Assembly: GCF_000277645.1 (NCBI RefSeq)
Contig: NZ_AKGG01000005.1
Coordinates: 186,001-250,000 of the forward strand
Length of the DNA stretch: 64,000 nt
Origin: Weissella koreensis KCTC 3621
Lineage (GTDB): Bacteria; Bacillota; Bacilli; Lactobacillales; Lactobacillaceae
Direction of reading: 5' to 3'
Shown: positions 37,165 to 47,147 of the stretch, piece by piece
How the letters are laid out: each line of letters begins with the position of its first letter
Numbering within the stretch: position 1 is the stretch's first letter
Program-made: the position numbers and the translations under genes
The notes under the pieces: model-generated
What the model was told of the DNA's origin: nothing
Seen by the model: the letters and a program-made list of their open reading frames with translations, nothing else
Databases searched by the model: none

Positions 37165-38544
37165 TTATGCTCCCCTCTCGGCTGGGTTAATTAAAGTTTG
37201 TTGTGTCAGATTGAGTTCATAATCAATAAATGCTTCTAAACCATGGCGTTGATGTGAAATCATCAAGATACTGGTTTGAGTGCTTTTAATATATTTTTGC
37301 ATAATATCCATAATTGTTTTAATTGATTGTAAATCTAATCCAGCTAAGGGTTCATCTAATAAGAGAACTGGCAAGCCTAAGATTAGTAGGGCTAAAGTTT
37401 GGACTTTTTTTTGCTGTCCACCAGATAGCTGGTAGACACTATGGTTTAAAACTTCGGTCAATTGTAACTGCTCGATACAAGAATTGATAAAAGTGGGGGT
37501 CCAGTATTCAGCTTGTTGACTGATTTTTAAACTGATTGAAAATTCTTCAGCCGGAGTCATAGTTATAAATTGATTGCTGGCAGTTTGAAAGCCATAGCCG
37601 ACAAAGGATGACCAATCTTTTAGATGGGATTGGCCATCCCATGTTAAGGTTCCATTTAACGGGCGTTGACGGCTAATTGTTTGTAACAAAGTGGATTTAC
37701 CCGATCCATTTTGACCTGAAAGGAGGCCAATGGAGGCCGCTGGCAGAGTGAAACTATTTGGCTTCAATAATGTTTTTTTAGCTTGCGTAATAGATAAATC
37801 CGTCCAAGATAAGGACCCATTAATTAAATTAGTCCGCTTTTTGAAAATGACTGGAGGGGCTGTCATAAGTTGATTTGATTTACTTATAATTAATTCACCA
37901 GCGGAAGTCAGTTGGTAATGATGATCAATGATCTGCTGATAATTGTTTAGATCATGATCGGTAATTATAATTGTTTTATCTTGCTCTAGTTGAATTTGTT
38001 TTAAGGTTTTCAATAAAGATAAGCGGGCATCAGGATCGACATTAGCAAATGGCTCGTCTAATACAATGATATTTGTGTCCATGGCTAAAATGATTGCTAG
38101 GGCCGCTTTTTGTTGTTCACCTCCAGATAAATGAAGTAAAGGGCGATCCGCTATATCCGTTAAATTTAGGGCTGTTAAAACTTTCTCGATGCGTGGTTTA
38201 ATTTGTGCTTGTGGTGTTTGTAAATTCTCTAATGCAAATTGTAATTCTTCTTGAGCAGTCTGCATTGTAAACTGGCGGGATGGGTTTTGAAATAGGAGCG
38301 CGACATGTTTAGCACGCTCAAAGGGGACTACTGTATGGATCGGATATTGATCAATGGTAATCGTTCCGCTTTGTGGACGCTCAAGTCCAGCCATTAAACG
38401 TAACAGGGTGGATTTTCCAGCTCCACTGGGACCGCTTAATAAATTAAAACTATGTGGCTCTAAATTCCAATTTACTTGATTCAAAACAGGCTTGGCATCA
38501 TTTGGATAGGTAAAAGTTAAGTCATTAATTTTTAAAAGTGTCAT
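37165..38544 (-). CDS. ykoD: Fused double ABC ATPase of ECF transporter, YkoD-like
   Basis: 459 residues, two ABC domains in one chain. Domain 1: Walker A SGPSGAGKST (about residue 40), signature LSGGEQQKAALA, Walker B IIVLDEPFANVD. Domain 2: Walker A GQNGSGKST (about 280), signature LSGGQQKKVQTL, Walker B LLLDEPLAGLD. It powers uptake with YkoC and YkoE. Starts four bases after ykoE. Confidence 0.92.
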   Translation of the reverse strand: MTLLKINDLTFTYPNDAKPVLNQVNWNLEPHSFNLLSGPSGAGKSTLLRLMAGLERPQSGTITIDQYPIHTVVPFERAKHVALLFQNPSRQFTMQTAQEELQFALENLQTPQAQIKPRIEKVLTALNLTDIADRPLLHLSGGEQQKAALAIILAMDTNIIVLDEPFANVDPDARLSLLKTLKQIQLEQDKTIIITDHDLNNYQQIIDHHYQLTSAGELIISKSNQLMTAPPVIFKKRTNLINGSLSWTDLSITQAKKTLLKPNSFTLPAASIGLLSGQNGSGKSTLLQTISRQRPLNGTLTWDGQSHLKDWSSFVGYGFQTASNQFITMTPAEEFSISLKISQQAEYWTPTFINSCIEQLQLTEVLNHSVYQLSGGQQKKVQTLALLILGLPVLLLDEPLAGLDLQSIKTIMDIMQKYIKSTQTSILMISHQRHGLEAFIDYELNLTQQTLINPAERGA

Positions 38545-38547
38545 AAT

Positions 38548-39111
38548 TTATTTACGAATCGCTCCAGTCTTAGTAACCATTTTTTCAATTAAATTAACTA
38601 AAATTCCAGCAAAGAACCCAGTTGAGATGAAACGAATTATGAATAAAAGAGCTAGCATTGGTAGATGGTAAGCTAAGTAACCTGATTGAAAAAGGTCCCA
38701 AATGAAAGTTAAAATTGTCATCATGAGAGCTGATATCAAAAGATTTGTTTTAGGACGTTGCTGATATTTAGTACTAGCAAAGCCAATTTCAGCACCTAGA
38801 CCTTGAATTAAGCCAGAGACTAGATTCATAGCGCCCCACTGTGAAAAAAGAAACATTTCAATGGTTGCAGCTAAAAATTCACCTAAAATGGCAGAACCAG
38901 GTTTTGGAATTAAGCGTCCAGCTAACGGACCGGCCATGAGCCAAACACCTAAAGTAGCATCATTGGCAAAAGGTTTGAGTGGTGTGGCAGCAATGAAAGT
39001 ATAAGAGAAACCCCAAATTTGATAAATTACACCAAAAAAAAGGGCAATTAAAGCTAAAAAGATAACATCTTTTAGTTGCCAGTGTGACGAGTTGTCAGAA
39101 ATTGTGTGCAT
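38548..39111 (-). CDS. ykoE: Thiamine/HMP ECF S component YkoE
   Basis: 187 residues, six helices. It has the YkoE pattern: VIFLALIALFFGVIYQIWGF, then GVWLMAGPLAGRLIPKPGSAILGEFLAATIEM and GLIQGLGAEIGFA. YkoE binds thiamine or hydroxymethylpyrimidine. The TPP riboswitch directly upstream supports this substrate. GGAGG lies eight bases before the ATG. First gene of ykoEDC. Confidence 0.95.
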   Translation of the reverse strand: MHTISDNSSHWQLKDVIFLALIALFFGVIYQIWGFSYTFIAATPLKPFANDATLGVWLMAGPLAGRLIPKPGSAILGEFLAATIEMFLFSQWGAMNLVSGLIQGLGAEIGFASTKYQQRPKTNLLISALMMTILTFIWDLFQSGYLAYHLPMLALLFIIRFISTGFFAGILVNLIEKMVTKTGAIRK

Positions 39112-39149
39112 GGTAATGCCTCCGGGAATTTATTATTGATATGTCAAAC

Positions 39150-39195
39150 AAAAAACCGTTCTTTTTGCACGTTGAAAGCAAATAAGAACGGTTGT
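39150..39195 (-). terminator. Attenuator terminator of the TPP leader
   Basis: On the minus strand AACCGTTCTT pairs with AAGAACGGTT, followed by TTTTTG. It lies between the TPP aptamer and ykoE, so ligand binding would favour termination. Confidence 0.88.
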
Positions 39196-39216
39196 TTACA
39201 ATTTCTCGGGTAAATA

Positions 39217-39293
39217 ACCAAGCTTCCTTCGTCGGTGCTAACCGCAGCAGGTTCAATGGGTTACTTCTCAGCTCAAATGGAGCGCCCCAGCTT
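39217..39293 (-). promoter_or_regulatory. TPP riboswitch
   Basis: Minus-strand sequence contains GGGGCGCTCC, CTGAGAAG, ACCCATTGAACCTG and GGTTAGCACCGACGAAGG in THI-box order, matching the TPP aptamer. With the terminator at 39150-39195 it should shut off ykoEDC when thiamine pyrophosphate is plentiful. Confidence 0.96.
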
Positions 39294-39428
39294 GTTTGAT
39301 ATGTCAAAATTAGTTTAAGGCTTTTTCCTTAAAAAAGCAATTAAAAGTAAATAGTTTCACTTAACCTACTGCGTTAATGATGTTTTTTTGGTAAAATATA
39401 AAGTAATAGAAAACGGAGGAATAAGCGG

Positions 39429-40403
39429 GTGGAGCATGAATTAAAGTTGATTGGTTTGAGCACTAATCATGAATTAGCGCAAAAAATTGCCGATGAAATG
39501 GGTGCAGATTTGATGCCGATGACTATCAACCAATTTGCTGATGGTGAGATTTATGAACGAATTTTAGAAAGCGTTCGTGGAGCTGATGTTTATATTCTGG
39601 CCCCCATTTCTGGAGAAGTAAATGATAGTTTCATGGAAATTATGATTGTAGTAGATGCTTTGCGTCGGGCTTCCGCACATGGTATTAATGTTGTTATGCC
39701 TTATTTTGGATACGTACGACAGGATCGTAAGACTAAGTCACGTGAACCGATTACGGCTAAAATGGTTTCATCATTACTGGAAATGAACGGTGTGCAACGC
39801 ATCTTAGCAATTGATCTACATGCTGATCAGGTTCAAGGATTTTTCGATATTCCAGTTGATCAGTTGTTGGCAGCTCCATTGTTATCGGATTACTTCTTGG
39901 AACGTAATTTTACAGGTGAAGATACCGTGGTATTTGCACCAGATCATAACGGAGCCGGACGAGCTCGTCAATTTGCGTCTATTTTGGAAGCAAATTGGGG
40001 TGTAATCAATGATCGTGCAGTACAAGAAGATATTAAGAGCCCCAACGGGATAGTAGGAGAAGTTGCGGGAAAAAGAGTCATTGTCATTGATGACATTATC
40101 GATACTGGTCGGCGGATGGTTACTTCGGCCAAAGCAGTGAAGTATGCCGGAGCGATTGATGTATCAGTTGTTGCGACTCATGGCGTCTTGTCTGATGGTG
40201 CCGCTGAGCGTTTAAAGAACTGTGATGAAATTTCTCAAGTTGTGATTACCGATACCGTTGAGGTCCCGGCAGAAAAACAATTTGATAAGTTAAATATTAT
40301 CACCGTGGCCCCATTAATTGCGGCTGCAATTAATCGCGTTCGACAAGATAAAGACTTATCTGGTTTGTTACGATCACGGATTAAGCCAGATATAAAAATT
40401 TAA
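39429..40403 (+). CDS. Ribose-phosphate pyrophosphokinase-like protein (divergent)
   Basis: 324 residues from GTG 39429, with GGAGGA eight bases upstream. Overall fold and most motifs are PrsA-like (INQFADGEIYERILESVRG, PYFGYVRQDRKTKSREPITAK, APDHNGAGRARQFA). Two catalytic parts differ from canonical PRPP synthase. The flexible loop that normally holds the catalytic Lys-Arg-Arg reads INDRAV (193-198). The PRPP loop normally DDMIDTAGT reads DDIIDTGRRM (221-230). It may be a second, altered paralogue with regulatory or changed function. PRPP synthase by annotation, activity uncertain. Confidence 0.8.
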   Translation: MEHELKLIGLSTNHELAQKIADEMGADLMPMTINQFADGEIYERILESVRGADVYILAPISGEVNDSFMEIMIVVDALRRASAHGINVVMPYFGYVRQDRKTKSREPITAKMVSSLLEMNGVQRILAIDLHADQVQGFFDIPVDQLLAAPLLSDYFLERNFTGEDTVVFAPDHNGAGRARQFASILEANWGVINDRAVQEDIKSPNGIVGEVAGKRVIVIDDIIDTGRRMVTSAKAVKYAGAIDVSVVATHGVLSDGAAERLKNCDEISQVVITDTVEVPAEKQFDKLNIITVAPLIAAAINRVRQDKDLSGLLRSRIKPDIKI

Positions 40404-40439
40404 GTAACTTAGTTTTTTGAATGAGGAGGAATTGGAATT

Positions 40440-41429
40440 ATGGTATTTTCAGCAGCAGAAGATCGTTATGAAAAGGTTCCCGCACGGCGGGTTTCAGATT
40501 CAGGACTAATTTTACCAGCGCTTTCGTTTGGGCTTTGGCGCAACCTTGGTGATCAAAAGCCATTGGCTAATTCAAGAGAAGTGATTTTAAAAGCCTTTGA
40601 TAATGGAATTTATTCATTTGATAATGCCTCAAATTATGGTCCTTCAAATGGTAGTGCCGAAGAAACGTTTGGTGCAGTTTTCAATTCTGACTTAAAAGCA
40701 TATCGTGATGAATTAGTGATTACCACCAAAGCAGGTTATCATATGTGGCCAGGACCTTTGGGCGAGTTTTCAGGACGTAAAACTTTGCGGGCAGCATTGG
40801 ACTTGTCCTTGCAACGAATGCATTTAGACTATGTAGATATTTTTTATGCTCATCGTTGGGATCCAAATACTAATCTAGAAGAAACCGCTGTTGCTTTAGA
40901 TTCATTAGTACGTCAAGGTAAGGCTTTGTATGTTGGTGTTTCAAACTATACAGCTGAGCAAACGGCAGCTATTGCGGAAATTTTTAAAGAATTACGGACG
41001 CCGTTTGTAACTAATCAAGTTTCATATAATATGTTACACAGAAATGAAGCCGAAGATAATGATATGTTGTCAATTTTGGATCAGAATCATGCTGGATTAG
41101 TAGCTTATGGGCCACTAGCAGAAGGGTTATTGACAGACCGTTATCTTGATGGTTTCCCAACTGATTTCCCTCTTCATCGGACGAATGCCGGATTAGCAGA
41201 TAATCCAGATGAAACAGTAGCTAAGCTGAATGCTTTGAATGCTGTTGCTGCAGATCGAGGTCAAACGTTAGCACAATTAGCCATGGCATGGCTTTTGAAA
41301 GATCGACGGGTGGCATCGATTGTCTTTGGAGCATCATCAATTGAGCATTTGTTAGATAATATTAAAGTTACTGATAATTTAGAATTGTCAGATGAAGAGT
41401 TACAAAAAATTGAAAATATTTTAAATTAA
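40440..41429 (+). CDS. Aldo/keto reductase, YghZ (L-glyceraldehyde 3-phosphate reductase) type
   Basis: 329 residues. AKR barrel with the Asp-Tyr-Lys-His set: D and Y in DNASNYGPSNGSAEE, K in ITTKAGYHMWPG, H in YAHRWDPN. NADPH binding at SIVFGASSIEHLLDN. The N-terminus (YEKVPARRVSDSGLILPALSFGLW) fits the AKR14/YghZ group that reduces L-glyceraldehyde 3-phosphate and methylglyoxal. GAGGAG precedes the ATG. Confidence 0.9.
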   Translation: MVFSAAEDRYEKVPARRVSDSGLILPALSFGLWRNLGDQKPLANSREVILKAFDNGIYSFDNASNYGPSNGSAEETFGAVFNSDLKAYRDELVITTKAGYHMWPGPLGEFSGRKTLRAALDLSLQRMHLDYVDIFYAHRWDPNTNLEETAVALDSLVRQGKALYVGVSNYTAEQTAAIAEIFKELRTPFVTNQVSYNMLHRNEAEDNDMLSILDQNHAGLVAYGPLAEGLLTDRYLDGFPTDFPLHRTNAGLADNPDETVAKLNALNAVAADRGQTLAQLAMAWLLKDRRVASIVFGASSIEHLLDNIKVTDNLELSDEELQKIENILN

Positions 41430-41677
41430 ATCAAGAAAATGAATCATCTTTGATGCAATAAAAAATTGATTTAATCTAAAAGCTGAGATATATGATGAAA
41501 ATTCTTATTCAAATAAAACTAGCTAAGTTTTTTGATGAGAATTTTGCTTATCTTGGTTTTTTTTGGATTAATAAAGCTATTAATATTGTAGTAGATAAGC
41601 ATGGTGATAATAAATTGGGAGGCGCCTTGAAGTTCTGCTATAATATTGGGATAAAGGATTCGATGGGGGGACGAAAA

Positions 41678-42490
41678 ATGGCACGTAAGTTAATTGGAAT
41701 TGATTTAGATCATACTACTTTAAATGAAGCTGGGATGATTTCAAAATATACCCGCGAAACATTGCAAGCAGCCCAAGCTGAAGGACATATTATTTCGATT
41801 ATTACGGGACGTCCACCGCGGTTAACCAATGCAATTTATCAAGAGCTAGGCTTACACTCACCTATGATTAATTTCAATGGGGCACTTGGCGCCATTCCTA
41901 ATCAAAATTGGCGAGACGCTTACTCTCATCAAGTTCAGCGCACGATTGTTTTTGATTTATTGGAACAAGCAGGTGACTTAGGTGTTGATCTGGTTATTGC
42001 GGAACAAAATCAGCAAGCCTGGAGTCAACAGTTTGGTGTTAAAAAATTAAATCAAAAATTTTTCCCACAAGATAATAAGTTAAAAGGTCAGTTAAATAAG
42101 GCTAATTTAAAAACCGATGTGAATGCTATTTTATTACATGCAATTGATGCATCTAAACAAACTGAGATTCAAAATTGGATACAAACACGTTATGGTAAAG
42201 AAAATGTCAACGTTAAAATTTGGGGTGGTGATGCGCCGGTTCTTGAAGTAGCTCCTGCGGGGGTTGCCAAAGATACTGGGCTCCAAGTGCTGCAAAGGTC
42301 ATATCAAATTGCTAAAGATGATGTTTATGCATTTGGTGATGAGATGAATGATTTAGAGATGATTGAGTATGCAGGCCACGGGGTGGTGATGCAGAATGGA
42401 AATTCGGAATTGAAAAAAGTTGCTAATGATGTCACCCCCTATACGAATGAGCAAGATGGATTAGCGCGTTATATTAAAACGATTTTATAA
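41678..42490 (+). CDS. Cof-type HAD phosphatase
   Basis: 270 residues from ATG 41678, because GGGGGG lies eight bases before it and an extended -10 (TGC-TATAAT, 41636-41644) with TTGGGA 18 bp upstream falls downstream of the earlier in-frame ATG (41492). HAD motifs: nucleophile Asp in GIDLDHTTLN, motif II IITGRPPR, motif IV FGDEMNDLEMIEYAG. Cof-like cap C2b. Acts on sugar or nucleotide phosphates; specific substrate unknown. Confidence 0.92.
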   Translation: MARKLIGIDLDHTTLNEAGMISKYTRETLQAAQAEGHIISIITGRPPRLTNAIYQELGLHSPMINFNGALGAIPNQNWRDAYSHQVQRTIVFDLLEQAGDLGVDLVIAEQNQQAWSQQFGVKKLNQKFFPQDNKLKGQLNKANLKTDVNAILLHAIDASKQTEIQNWIQTRYGKENVNVKIWGGDAPVLEVAPAGVAKDTGLQVLQRSYQIAKDDVYAFGDEMNDLEMIEYAGHGVVMQNGNSELKKVANDVTPYTNEQDGLARYIKTIL

Positions 42491-42505
42491 AAGTAAGGAA
42501 AAGTA

Positions 42506-43876
42506 ATGATCATGGATGATTTTCCACAGGGATTTAAAGAACGTTATGCGGAATTGTTGGGGGATGAGGCAGAAGCCTTTTTTGCCACTTTTAAACAACC
42601 AGTACAAAAGGGCTTTCGGATTAATCCGTTAAAAGCTAACCAAACACTATATGATACGCAAACTACTCAAGCAGTTGCTTGGGGAAATTGGGGACGATTT
42701 GGACGGGTGAAAGGTCATTCAGTTGACCATACAACAGGTCTAATTTATTCTCAAGAACCGAGTGCCCAATTAGTGGGAGAAATTGCACATCCCCAGCCTG
42801 ACGAAAAAGTTTTAGATTTAGCCGCAGCACCAGGGGGTAAAACTACTCACTTGGCATCGTTTATGAATCAAAAAGGTTTGTTAGTAAGTAATGAAATTTT
42901 CAAGAAACGGGCTCAAATTTTAAGTGAAAATGTAGAACGATTTGGAGCTAAGAATGTTTTAGTCACTAACCATGCACCGGCTGAACTAGTGCCAAAATTC
43001 GCCGGATATTTTGACCGAATTGTCTTGGATGCTCCTTGTTCAGGTGAGGGGATGTTTCGCAAAGATCCAGATGCGATGCAATATTGGGATGTTGATTATC
43101 CGAGCCGTTGTGCAAAGTTACAACGGGAAATTTTGGTGGAAGCATTAAAAATGCTGAAAAGTGGTGGAGAATTAATCTATTCAACTTGTACTTTTGCGCC
43201 TGAAGAAGATGAACAAATTATTGCTTGGTTGTTGGATAGTTATCCTGAGTTAGAATTGATGCCAATTGATAAGCCAAAAGGAGTGGATGATGGTCGACCA
43301 GAATGGGCCGATGGTAATCCTGAATTGGTAAAGACGGCACGATTATTTCCGCATCATTTAGATGGAGAAGGACATTTCATAGCACATTTGCGTTTGAAAG
43401 AAGCTGATGCTGTAGCTAAAAAGGCACCGGAAGTCGTAAAAACTAATTTGACGGATAGCCAAAAAGAAATCTGGCAAACTTTTGCTGATGAAACTTTGCA
43501 ACGACCATTAATGGGGACTTTAATAACTTTTGGAGATCAACTTTATTTAGTCCCAACTGATACACCAAGTTTGAAAGGATTGCGCGTCTTACGTGCAGGT
43601 TTGAATTTGGGTACCTTTAAAAAGAATCGGTTTGAACCTAATTTGGCTTTGGCTTTGGCAGAACAACCGGAAATGTTTAAGCATGTTTATCCTTTAGACG
43701 ATCAACAGTGGGCTCAATATGTTCATGGGGAAACTTTTTTTGTTGATTCCGATATTCAACAAGTGAAAGGTTGGTATCTGTTGACGATTAATGGCAACGG
43801 AACTGGATTTGGTAAGCTAGTTGATGGACAAATGAAAAATTTCTATCCTAAAGGTCTCCGTTTTATGCCTAAATAA
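42506..43876 (+). CDS. 16S rRNA m5C methyltransferase, RsmF/NOL1-NOP2-Sun family
   Basis: 456 residues. RNA m5C MTase core: SAM motif VLDLAAAPGGKTTHLA (around residue 108), KRAQILSENVERFGAKNV, motif IV DAPCSGEGMFRKDP and the second Cys in YSTCTFAPEEDEQI; both catalytic cysteines are present. The C-terminal half is a PUA-like RsmF extension. The start at 42506 has AAGGAAA before it; 42512 is an alternative. Target C1407-type position is known for RsmF; assumed here. Confidence 0.9.
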   Translation: MIMDDFPQGFKERYAELLGDEAEAFFATFKQPVQKGFRINPLKANQTLYDTQTTQAVAWGNWGRFGRVKGHSVDHTTGLIYSQEPSAQLVGEIAHPQPDEKVLDLAAAPGGKTTHLASFMNQKGLLVSNEIFKKRAQILSENVERFGAKNVLVTNHAPAELVPKFAGYFDRIVLDAPCSGEGMFRKDPDAMQYWDVDYPSRCAKLQREILVEALKMLKSGGELIYSTCTFAPEEDEQIIAWLLDSYPELELMPIDKPKGVDDGRPEWADGNPELVKTARLFPHHLDGEGHFIAHLRLKEADAVAKKAPEVVKTNLTDSQKEIWQTFADETLQRPLMGTLITFGDQLYLVPTDTPSLKGLRVLRAGLNLGTFKKNRFEPNLALALAEQPEMFKHVYPLDDQQWAQYVHGETFFVDSDIQQVKGWYLLTINGNGTGFGKLVDGQMKNFYPKGLRFMPK

Positions 43877-43938
43877 AATTAAATAAATCATTTTTAAATG
43901 ATAAAATTAAAACAGAATCTTGAAAGGACTTTGAATTG

Positions 43939-44250
43939 ATGACAACAAATAATATTACGCAAGCTGAAGTCGAACACGTAGCTAGCTTGGCTAAATTAGC
44001 CTTAACAGAGCAAGAAAAAACAATTTTCACCAATCAATTAGATAAAATTTTTGAAGTAGTTGATACTTTGGCAGAAGTTGATACAGAGGGTGTTGAACCT
44101 ACGTATTCAATGACCGATGGGGAAAATGAATTACGTGAAGATGAGGCAGTTGATGCTAAGCAACGGGCTGCATTATTGAAAAATGCCCCTGAAACTCAGG
44201 AAACCTTGATTAAGGTTCCAGCAATCTTGACGGCAGGAGAAGATAAATAA
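43939..44250 (+). CDS. gatC: Asp/Glu-tRNA amidotransferase subunit C
   Basis: 103 residues from ATG 43939, with AAAGGA ten bases upstream; a TTG three bases earlier would be an alternative. It has the GatC pattern [34 protein letters not shown] and a [16 protein letters not shown] tail. It holds GatA and GatB together in GatCAB, which makes Gln-tRNA and Asn-tRNA from misacylated tRNAs. Its stop overlaps the gatA start. Confidence 0.96.
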   Translation: MTTNNITQAEVEHVASLAKLALTEQEKTIFTNQLDKIFEVVDTLAEVDTEGVEPTYSMTDGENELREDEAVDAKQRAALLKNAPETQETLIKVPAILTAGEDK

Positions 44251-45707
44251 TGAACTTTCTAAAAACGACAGTAAAAGATTTACACCAAGATTTGATTGCT
44301 AAGGAATTATCAGTCAGTGATTTAACTAAGGAAACTTTTGATAATATTAAAGCTACTGATGATCGTTATGAAGCTTTCATTACTTTGATGGAAGAGCAAG
44401 CTTTAGGACAAGCCCAAAATTTGGATAAAAATGGGATTGAAGAAGATCAAATATTAGCTGGAATTCCATTTGGAATTAAAGATAATATGGTTACTAAGGA
44501 TGTTCAAACTACTGCAGCTTCAAGGATCCTAAAAGATTTTAAGCCAGTTTATAGCGCAGCAGTTTTAGAAAACTTAGAGCAAGCTGGGGCTATTGGAGTT
44601 GGTAAGTTAAATTTGGATGAATTTGCTATGGGTTCAACGACTGAAACTTCATATTATAAGCAAACTAAAAATGCTTGGGATCAAACTAAAATTCCAGGTG
44701 GATCATCAGGTGGATCAGCCGTTGCTGTGGCAGCCGGACAAGTTCCTTTTGCTCTTGGATCTGATACTGGTGGATCAATTCGTCAACCAGCTGCTTTTAA
44801 TGGGATTGTTGGCTTAAAGCCTACCTATGGACGTGTTTCTCGGTGGGGATTGATTGCTTTTGCCTCATCTTTGGATCAAATTGGGCCTTTGACACGGACG
44901 GTTGAGGATAATGCGCTCGTTTTGAATGCCATTGCTGGTTATGATGCACGAGATCAAACTTCATCAAAGAAAACCGTCCCTGACTTTACTGCTGGATTAA
45001 CTGGTGATGTCAAGGGAATGAAAATTGCGATTCCTAAAGAATACTTTGGCAAAGGGGTAGATCCAAAAGTTGTTGAAGTAGTTAAAGCCGGAATTGCTCA
45101 ATTAGAGGCTTTGGGAGCTAAGGTTGAAGAGGTTTCATTACCACATACTAAATATGGTGTGGCGGCTTACTATATTCTGGGTTCTTCAGAAGCATCTTCT
45201 AATTTGCAACGTTTTGATGGGATTCGTTACGGATTCCGGGCTGAAAATGTGAAAACATTAGAAGACCTTTATGTTCAAACGCGGACACAAGGGTTCGGAG
45301 ATGAAGTAAAACGACGGATTATGTTGGGAACCTATTCACTTTCAGCTGGTTCATATGATGCTTACTTTAAAAAAGCAGCACAAGTTCGAACATTGATTGC
45401 TAATGAGTTCCAAAATGTTTTCGCTCAATATGATTTGATCGTAGCACCAACGACACCTAATATTGCTTATGGCTTTGGTGAAAATCAAGATGATCCACAA
45501 GTGGCATATATGAACGATGCTTTGACGATTCCTGTTAACTTAGCTGGATTGCCTGGTATGTCAATTAATGCTGGATTTGTAGATGGTTTACCAGTTGGAA
45601 TGCAATTGATCGGAAATCGTTTTGAAGAAGCAAAAATTTATCAAGCGGCGTATGCTTTTGAACAGGCCACACGTTTATTTGAAAAAATTCCTGGAGGTGA
45701 AAATTAA
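44250..45707 (+). CDS. gatA: Asp/Glu-tRNA amidotransferase subunit A
   Basis: 485 residues. Amidase signature: Lys in [21 protein letters not shown] with the cis-Ser, and the nucleophile Ser in [13 protein letters not shown]. It releases ammonia from glutamine for GatB. Starts on the gatC stop (TAATG) and ends on the gatB start, so the three are translated together. Confidence 0.98.
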   Translation: MNFLKTTVKDLHQDLIAKELSVSDLTKETFDNIKATDDRYEAFITLMEEQALGQAQNLDKNGIEEDQILAGIPFGIKDNMVTKDVQTTAASRILKDFKPVYSAAVLENLEQAGAIGVGKLNLDEFAMGSTTETSYYKQTKNAWDQTKIPGGSSGGSAVAVAAGQVPFALGSDTGGSIRQPAAFNGIVGLKPTYGRVSRWGLIAFASSLDQIGPLTRTVEDNALVLNAIAGYDARDQTSSKKTVPDFTAGLTGDVKGMKIAIPKEYFGKGVDPKVVEVVKAGIAQLEALGAKVEEVSLPHTKYGVAAYYILGSSEASSNLQRFDGIRYGFRAENVKTLEDLYVQTRTQGFGDEVKRRIMLGTYSLSAGSYDAYFKKAAQVRTLIANEFQNVFAQYDLIVAPTTPNIAYGFGENQDDPQVAYMNDALTIPVNLAGLPGMSINAGFVDGLPVGMQLIGNRFEEAKIYQAAYAFEQATRLFEKIPGGEN

Positions 45708-47146
45708 TGGCCATTTCAAATTTTGAAACCACAATTGGACTTGAAGTCCACGTTGAATTAAAAACAAATTCAAAGGCGATGTCACCAGCTCCTGCTAGTT
45801 ATGGAGCAGAGCCAAACTTAAATACTAACGTTATTGATTGGGGTTATCCAGGGGTTTTGCCACAAGCCAACAAAGGAGCAATTGAAGCTGGTATGATGGC
45901 AGCTTTAGCCTTGCATGCTGAAATTATACCTAATTTACACTGGGATCGTAAGAATTATTTCTATCCTGATAATCCAAAGGCTTACCAAGTAACTCAACAA
46001 TTTGAACCAATTGCTAAAAATGGTTGGTTAGAAATTGAAGTTAATGGTGAAAAAAAGCGAGTTGGAATTACTGAAATGCACGTTGAAGAAGATGCGGGTA
46101 AGAACACCCATTCAGGTGACGGATATTCATATGTAGATTTAAACCGGCAAGGAACTCCTTTGATTGAAATTGTTGGTGAACCTGATTTGAAGTCTCCGGA
46201 TGAAGCCTATGCTTATTTGGAACAGTTGAAGGAAGCAATCCAATTTACGGGAATTTCAGATGTTAAGATGGAAGAAGGCTCAATGCGAGTTGATGCAAAT
46301 ATTTCAATCCGGCCAATTGGTTCAAATCAACATGGAACTAAAATTGAATTAAAGAATTTGAATTCATTTAACTATGTTCGAAAAGGTTTGATGTTTGAAG
46401 AGCAACGCCAGGCTAAATTGTATTTAGCTGGTAAAACTTTAAAGCAACAAACTCGACGCTATGATGAGACTACTGGTGAGACGATTTTGATGCGAGTTAA
46501 AGAAACCGCTGATGACTATCGTTATTTCCCAGAGCCTGATTTGGCTCCAATTCATATTGATGCAGATTGGATTCAAAGAGCTCAAGATAAGTTGCCATTG
46601 GCAGCGAGTGTACGAAGAGCGCACTATGTTAACGACTTGAAATTAGAACCCTATGATGCGGAAGTATTGACTCAGACATTGGCTATGGCTGATTTCTTCG
46701 ATCAAACGGTTGAATTTGGAGCTGATGCTAAACGGGCCGCAAATTATTTAATTGGGGATGTGAATGCATTTTTGAATACAACCCATCAAGATTTGCAAGA
46801 AACGAAATTAACCCCAAAGTATTTGGCTGATATGATTAAATTAATTGAAGACGGTACGATTTCAACGAAAATGGCCAAACAGGTCTTTAAAGCAATCACT
46901 GAAGGACAAGAACCGGTACAGTATGTTGAAGATCATGATTTGAAGCAATTATCAGATCCAGCGGTTCTTTTGCCAATGATTAATAGTGTCTTAGATGATA
47001 ATGAACAATCAGTTCTTGATTTCTTAGGTGGAAAAGAACGAGCAACTAAAGCGTTAATTGGGCCAATTATGAAAATGACAAAAGGAAATGCCAATCCAAC
47101 AGTTGTAAATGATCTGATGCACCAGGCTTTGGAAGCGCGGAGGTAA
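45707..47146 (+). CDS. gatB: Asp/Glu-tRNA amidotransferase subunit B
   Basis: 479 residues. N-terminal kinase/transferase domain with [29 protein letters not shown] and [10 protein letters not shown]-terminal YqeY-like tRNA-binding domain from about residue 330. It activates the side chain of misacylated tRNA with ATP and adds ammonia. Followed by dagK after one base. Confidence 0.98.
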   Translation: MAISNFETTIGLEVHVELKTNSKAMSPAPASYGAEPNLNTNVIDWGYPGVLPQANKGAIEAGMMAALALHAEIIPNLHWDRKNYFYPDNPKAYQVTQQFEPIAKNGWLEIEVNGEKKRVGITEMHVEEDAGKNTHSGDGYSYVDLNRQGTPLIEIVGEPDLKSPDEAYAYLEQLKEAIQFTGISDVKMEEGSMRVDANISIRPIGSNQHGTKIELKNLNSFNYVRKGLMFEEQRQAKLYLAGKTLKQQTRRYDETTGETILMRVKETADDYRYFPEPDLAPIHIDADWIQRAQDKLPLAASVRRAHYVNDLKLEPYDAEVLTQTLAMADFFDQTVEFGADAKRAANYLIGDVNAFLNTTHQDLQETKLTPKYLADMIKLIEDGTISTKMAKQVFKAITEGQEPVQYVEDHDLKQLSDPAVLLPMINSVLDDNEQSVLDFLGGKERATKALIGPIMKMTKGNANPTVVNDLMHQALEARR

Positions 47147-47147
47147 G

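Noticed and set aside
41492..41677. N-terminal extension of the HAD phosphatase from ATG 41492
   Set aside because: It precedes a good promoter and ribosome binding site for 41678 and has no resemblance to HAD proteins.
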